Below are positions 62,393-64,000 of a DNA stretch of 64,000 nt, in pieces (position 1 is the stretch's first letter; each line of letters begins with the position of its first letter). A program made the position numbers and the translations under genes. The stretch lies in contig NZ_CP117025.1 of assembly GCF_028551275.1 (NCBI RefSeq), positions 1 to 64,000 of the forward strand, in the 5' to 3' direction. This DNA comes from Sphingomonas hankookensis (GTDB taxonomy: Bacteria; Pseudomonadota; Alphaproteobacteria; Sphingomonadales; Sphingomonadaceae). The notes below the pieces were generated by a model, which saw only the letters and a list, made by a program, of their open reading frames with translations, ran no database searches and was not told the DNA's origin.

Positions 62393-64000
62393 TGTGGATC
62401 GGCGTGGAAAAGGGACCCCGGTAGCGGGGTGATCGGCGTCGAAAAGGGACCCCTCATCCCGTTGGTCTAGGCTGTTCGCTTGGCGGTGTGTCAGGCGGCG
62501 AGATCGGGATGCTGGTATTGGAGACGGTGTTGAGGATCCGGCGCGAGCACGCGTCGGGGAAGGCCATCAAGGCGATAGCGCGGGACCTGCACCTGTCGCG
62601 CAAGGTGGTGCGCAAGGCGATCCGGGCGCCGGAAGCGGACATGGGGTATCGGCGGGAGGTACAGCCGCTGCCGAAGCTGGGGCCATTTCAGGCGCGACTG
62701 GATGCGTTGCTGGAGGAAGATGAGGCACGGCCGCGGCGCGAGAAGCTGCGCCTCACGCGCATCCACGACCTGCTGCTGCGCGAGGGGTTCGACGGCTCGT
62801 ACGACGCGGTGCGGCGTTATGCGGCCCGCTGGCGCCGGGCGCGACGTCGCGATGTGATGAATGCGCCGGCGTTCATCCCGCTGCTGTTCCGGCCGGGCGA
62901 GGCTTACCAGTTCGACTGGAGCCACGAGGACGTGGAGATTTCGGGCAAGCCGATGCGGGTAAAGGTCGCGCATGTCCGGCTATGCGCGTCGCGGGCAATG
63001 TATGTGCGAGCCTATCCCCGCGAGACACAGGAGATGCTGTTCGACGCGCATGCGCGGGCGTTTGCCTTCTTCGGAGGTGTGCCGACGCGCGGCATCTACG
63101 ACAACATGAAGACGGCGGTCACGAGCGTGTTCACGGGCAAGGAGCGTGTCTTCAACCGGCGCTTCCTGGTCATGGCCAACCATTACATGGTCGAGCCGAC
63201 CGCCTGCTCGCCGGCGTCGGGCTGGGAGAAAGGTCAGGTCGAGAACCAGGTGCAAACCGCACGCGGCCGCTTCTTCCAGCCACGCCTGCGATTTACCAGC
63301 CTCGAGGAGCTGAACGGTTGGCTGGAGGCCGAGTGTCGGCGCTGGACAGAGTTGCACCAGCATCCCGAGCAGAAGGAACTGACGGTTGCTCAGGCCTGGG
63401 CTGCCGAGCGCAGCGTGCTCCAGCCTGTTGTCGCACCCTTCGACGGCTTTCATGAGAGCGAGCATGCGGTAAGCGGCACATGCCTCATCAGCTTCGACCG
63501 CAACCGCTACTCCGTTTCTGCCAGGGTGGTGCGACGTGCCGTTCAGGTCCGCGCCTATGCCGACCGCATCGTCGTGCGCTGCGACGGGGAAGTCGTCGCC
63601 GACCATCCCCGGTTTTTCGGCCGGGACCGGACCATCTACGACCCGTGGCATTATCTGCCGGTGTTGGCGACCAAGCCGGGCGCCCTGCGGAACGGCGCGC
63701 CGTTCCAGGGCTGGGAGCTGCCGCCTGCGCTGGCACGACTGCGGCGCAAGCTTGGCGTCGGTGACGATGCCGACCGGCGGTTCGTGCGGGTGCTGGCCGC
63801 GGTGCTCGACGACGGACTCGAGGCGGTGGAAGCGGCCGTGCGCGAAGCATTGCTGGCCGGCGTCGCCAGCGACGACGTCATCGTCAACATCCTGGCCCGC
63901 CGGCGCGAACCGCCGCGACCGCTGACTATTGTCACGCCAGAAGATCTGGCGCTGCGCCATCCGCCCCGCGCCGACTGCAACCGCTATGACAGCCTGCGAG
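62393..64000 (+). mobile_element. IS21-family element, copy 3, truncated by the window edge
   Basis: Begins TGTGGATCGGCGTGGAAAAG, the istA-side end of copies 1 and 2, now on the plus strand. The first 1608 bp of 2517 are visible and encode the same IstA. It faces copy 2, so the two bracket 58936-62392 as inverted copies. Its far end and target duplication lie outside the window. Confidence 0.92.
62488..64000 (+). CDS. istA: IstA transposase of IS21 copy 3, 3' end beyond the window
   Basis: GTG start at 62488. 504 of 510 residues are visible and match copies 1 and 2. The catalytic core ([31 protein letters not shown]) is intact. istB should follow outside the window. Confidence 0.93.
   Translation, partial: MSGGEIGMLVLETVLRIRREHASGKAIKAIARDLHLSRKVVRKAIRAPEADMGYRREVQPLPKLGPFQARLDALLEEDEARPRREKLRLTRIHDLLLREGFDGSYDAVRRYAARWRRARRRDVMNAPAFIPLLFRPGEAYQFDWSHEDVEISGKPMRVKVAHVRLCASRAMYVRAYPRETQEMLFDAHARAFAFFGGVPTRGIYDNMKTAVTSVFTGKERVFNRRFLVMANHYMVEPTACSPASGWEKGQVENQVQTARGRFFQPRLRFTSLEELNGWLEAECRRWTELHQHPEQKELTVAQAWAAERSVLQPVVAPFDGFHESEHAVSGTCLISFDRNRYSVSARVVRRAVQVRAYADRIVVRCDGEVVADHPRFFGRDRTIYDPWHYLPVLATKPGALRNGAPFQGWELPPALARLRRKLGVGDDADRRFVRVLAAVLDDGLEAVEAAVREALLAGVASDDVIVNILARRREPPRPLTIVTPEDLALRHPPRADCNRYDSLR

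Noticed and set aside
56419..64000. Composite transposon formed by IS21 copies 2 and 3 around the methyltransferase
   Set aside because: Copy 2 has its own 7-bp target duplication (ATGGAGA) on both sides, so it inserted alone. Copy 3 cuts a different gene. The arrangement is better read as two separate insertions.

Overview
The window is high-GC alphaproteobacterial chromosome, most like the order Sphingomonadales. This is judged from protein content: one bifunctional RelA/SpoT enzyme with the RFKD signature, an ATP12 chaperone, a split sdh locus, ZapE beside SdhB, phenylalanine 4-monooxygenase, and a radical SAM plus UdgX pair. No database was searched. Gene starts were chosen from ribosome-binding sites and overlaps. 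Most housekeeping genes are dense and overlapping; two tRNA-anchored accessory regions interrupt them.

Layout. 1-3387: 3' part of rsh and an MFS transporter. 3388-10859: a decayed genomic island at tRNA-Arg(CCG), bounded by a 49-bp direct repeat of the tRNA 3' end. Its integrase is broken by an IS5-family element, which is itself broken by a 2.1-kb IS110-containing insert. A second IS5-family element in the island is broken by an IS21-family element. 10811-19000: tRNA-Arg, nth-dapB, small membrane genes, a run of overlapping genes (crcB, pseudouridine synthase, PaiB-like, HAD, small membrane protein, ATP12) and a LacI regulator. 19139-20106: divergent ohr/ohrR with two operator-like palindromes. 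20149-23704: radical SAM, hemerythrin and DUF4130-UdgX genes, interrupted by a MITE-like element. 24157-25699: molybdenum-cofactor genes (MocA-like, XdhC) that probably serve the paoABC-type aldehyde oxidoreductase at 36061-39760. 25854-35987: ClpP-like protein, sdhCDA, soluble chemoreceptor, prmA, phhA and others. 40029-52791: sdhB, zapE, hrpB, aldo/keto reductase, ftsK, ubiquinone hydroxylase, MAPEG, NUDIX, Trm112, LON-domain and YbbN-like genes.

52938 to the right edge: a second accessory region at tRNA-Gly(GCC). It opens with a tyrosine recombinase gene lying between two perfect 161-bp inverted repeats, each carrying the last 17 nt of the tRNA gene. Then come a serine recombinase, several very small genes, a second full IS21 copy, an unrecognised stretch, a two-domain DNA methyltransferase with no nuclease beside it, and a third IS21 copy in opposite orientation that runs off the window.

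Many intergenic gaps hold long imperfect palindromes that fall into a few families repeated across the window. The observations most worth checking are the integrase cassette with inverted att-bearing arms, the MITE-like insertion that appears to have split a stop/start overlap upstream of UdgX, the tandem methyltransferase, and the IS110 insert with a membrane-protein passenger.
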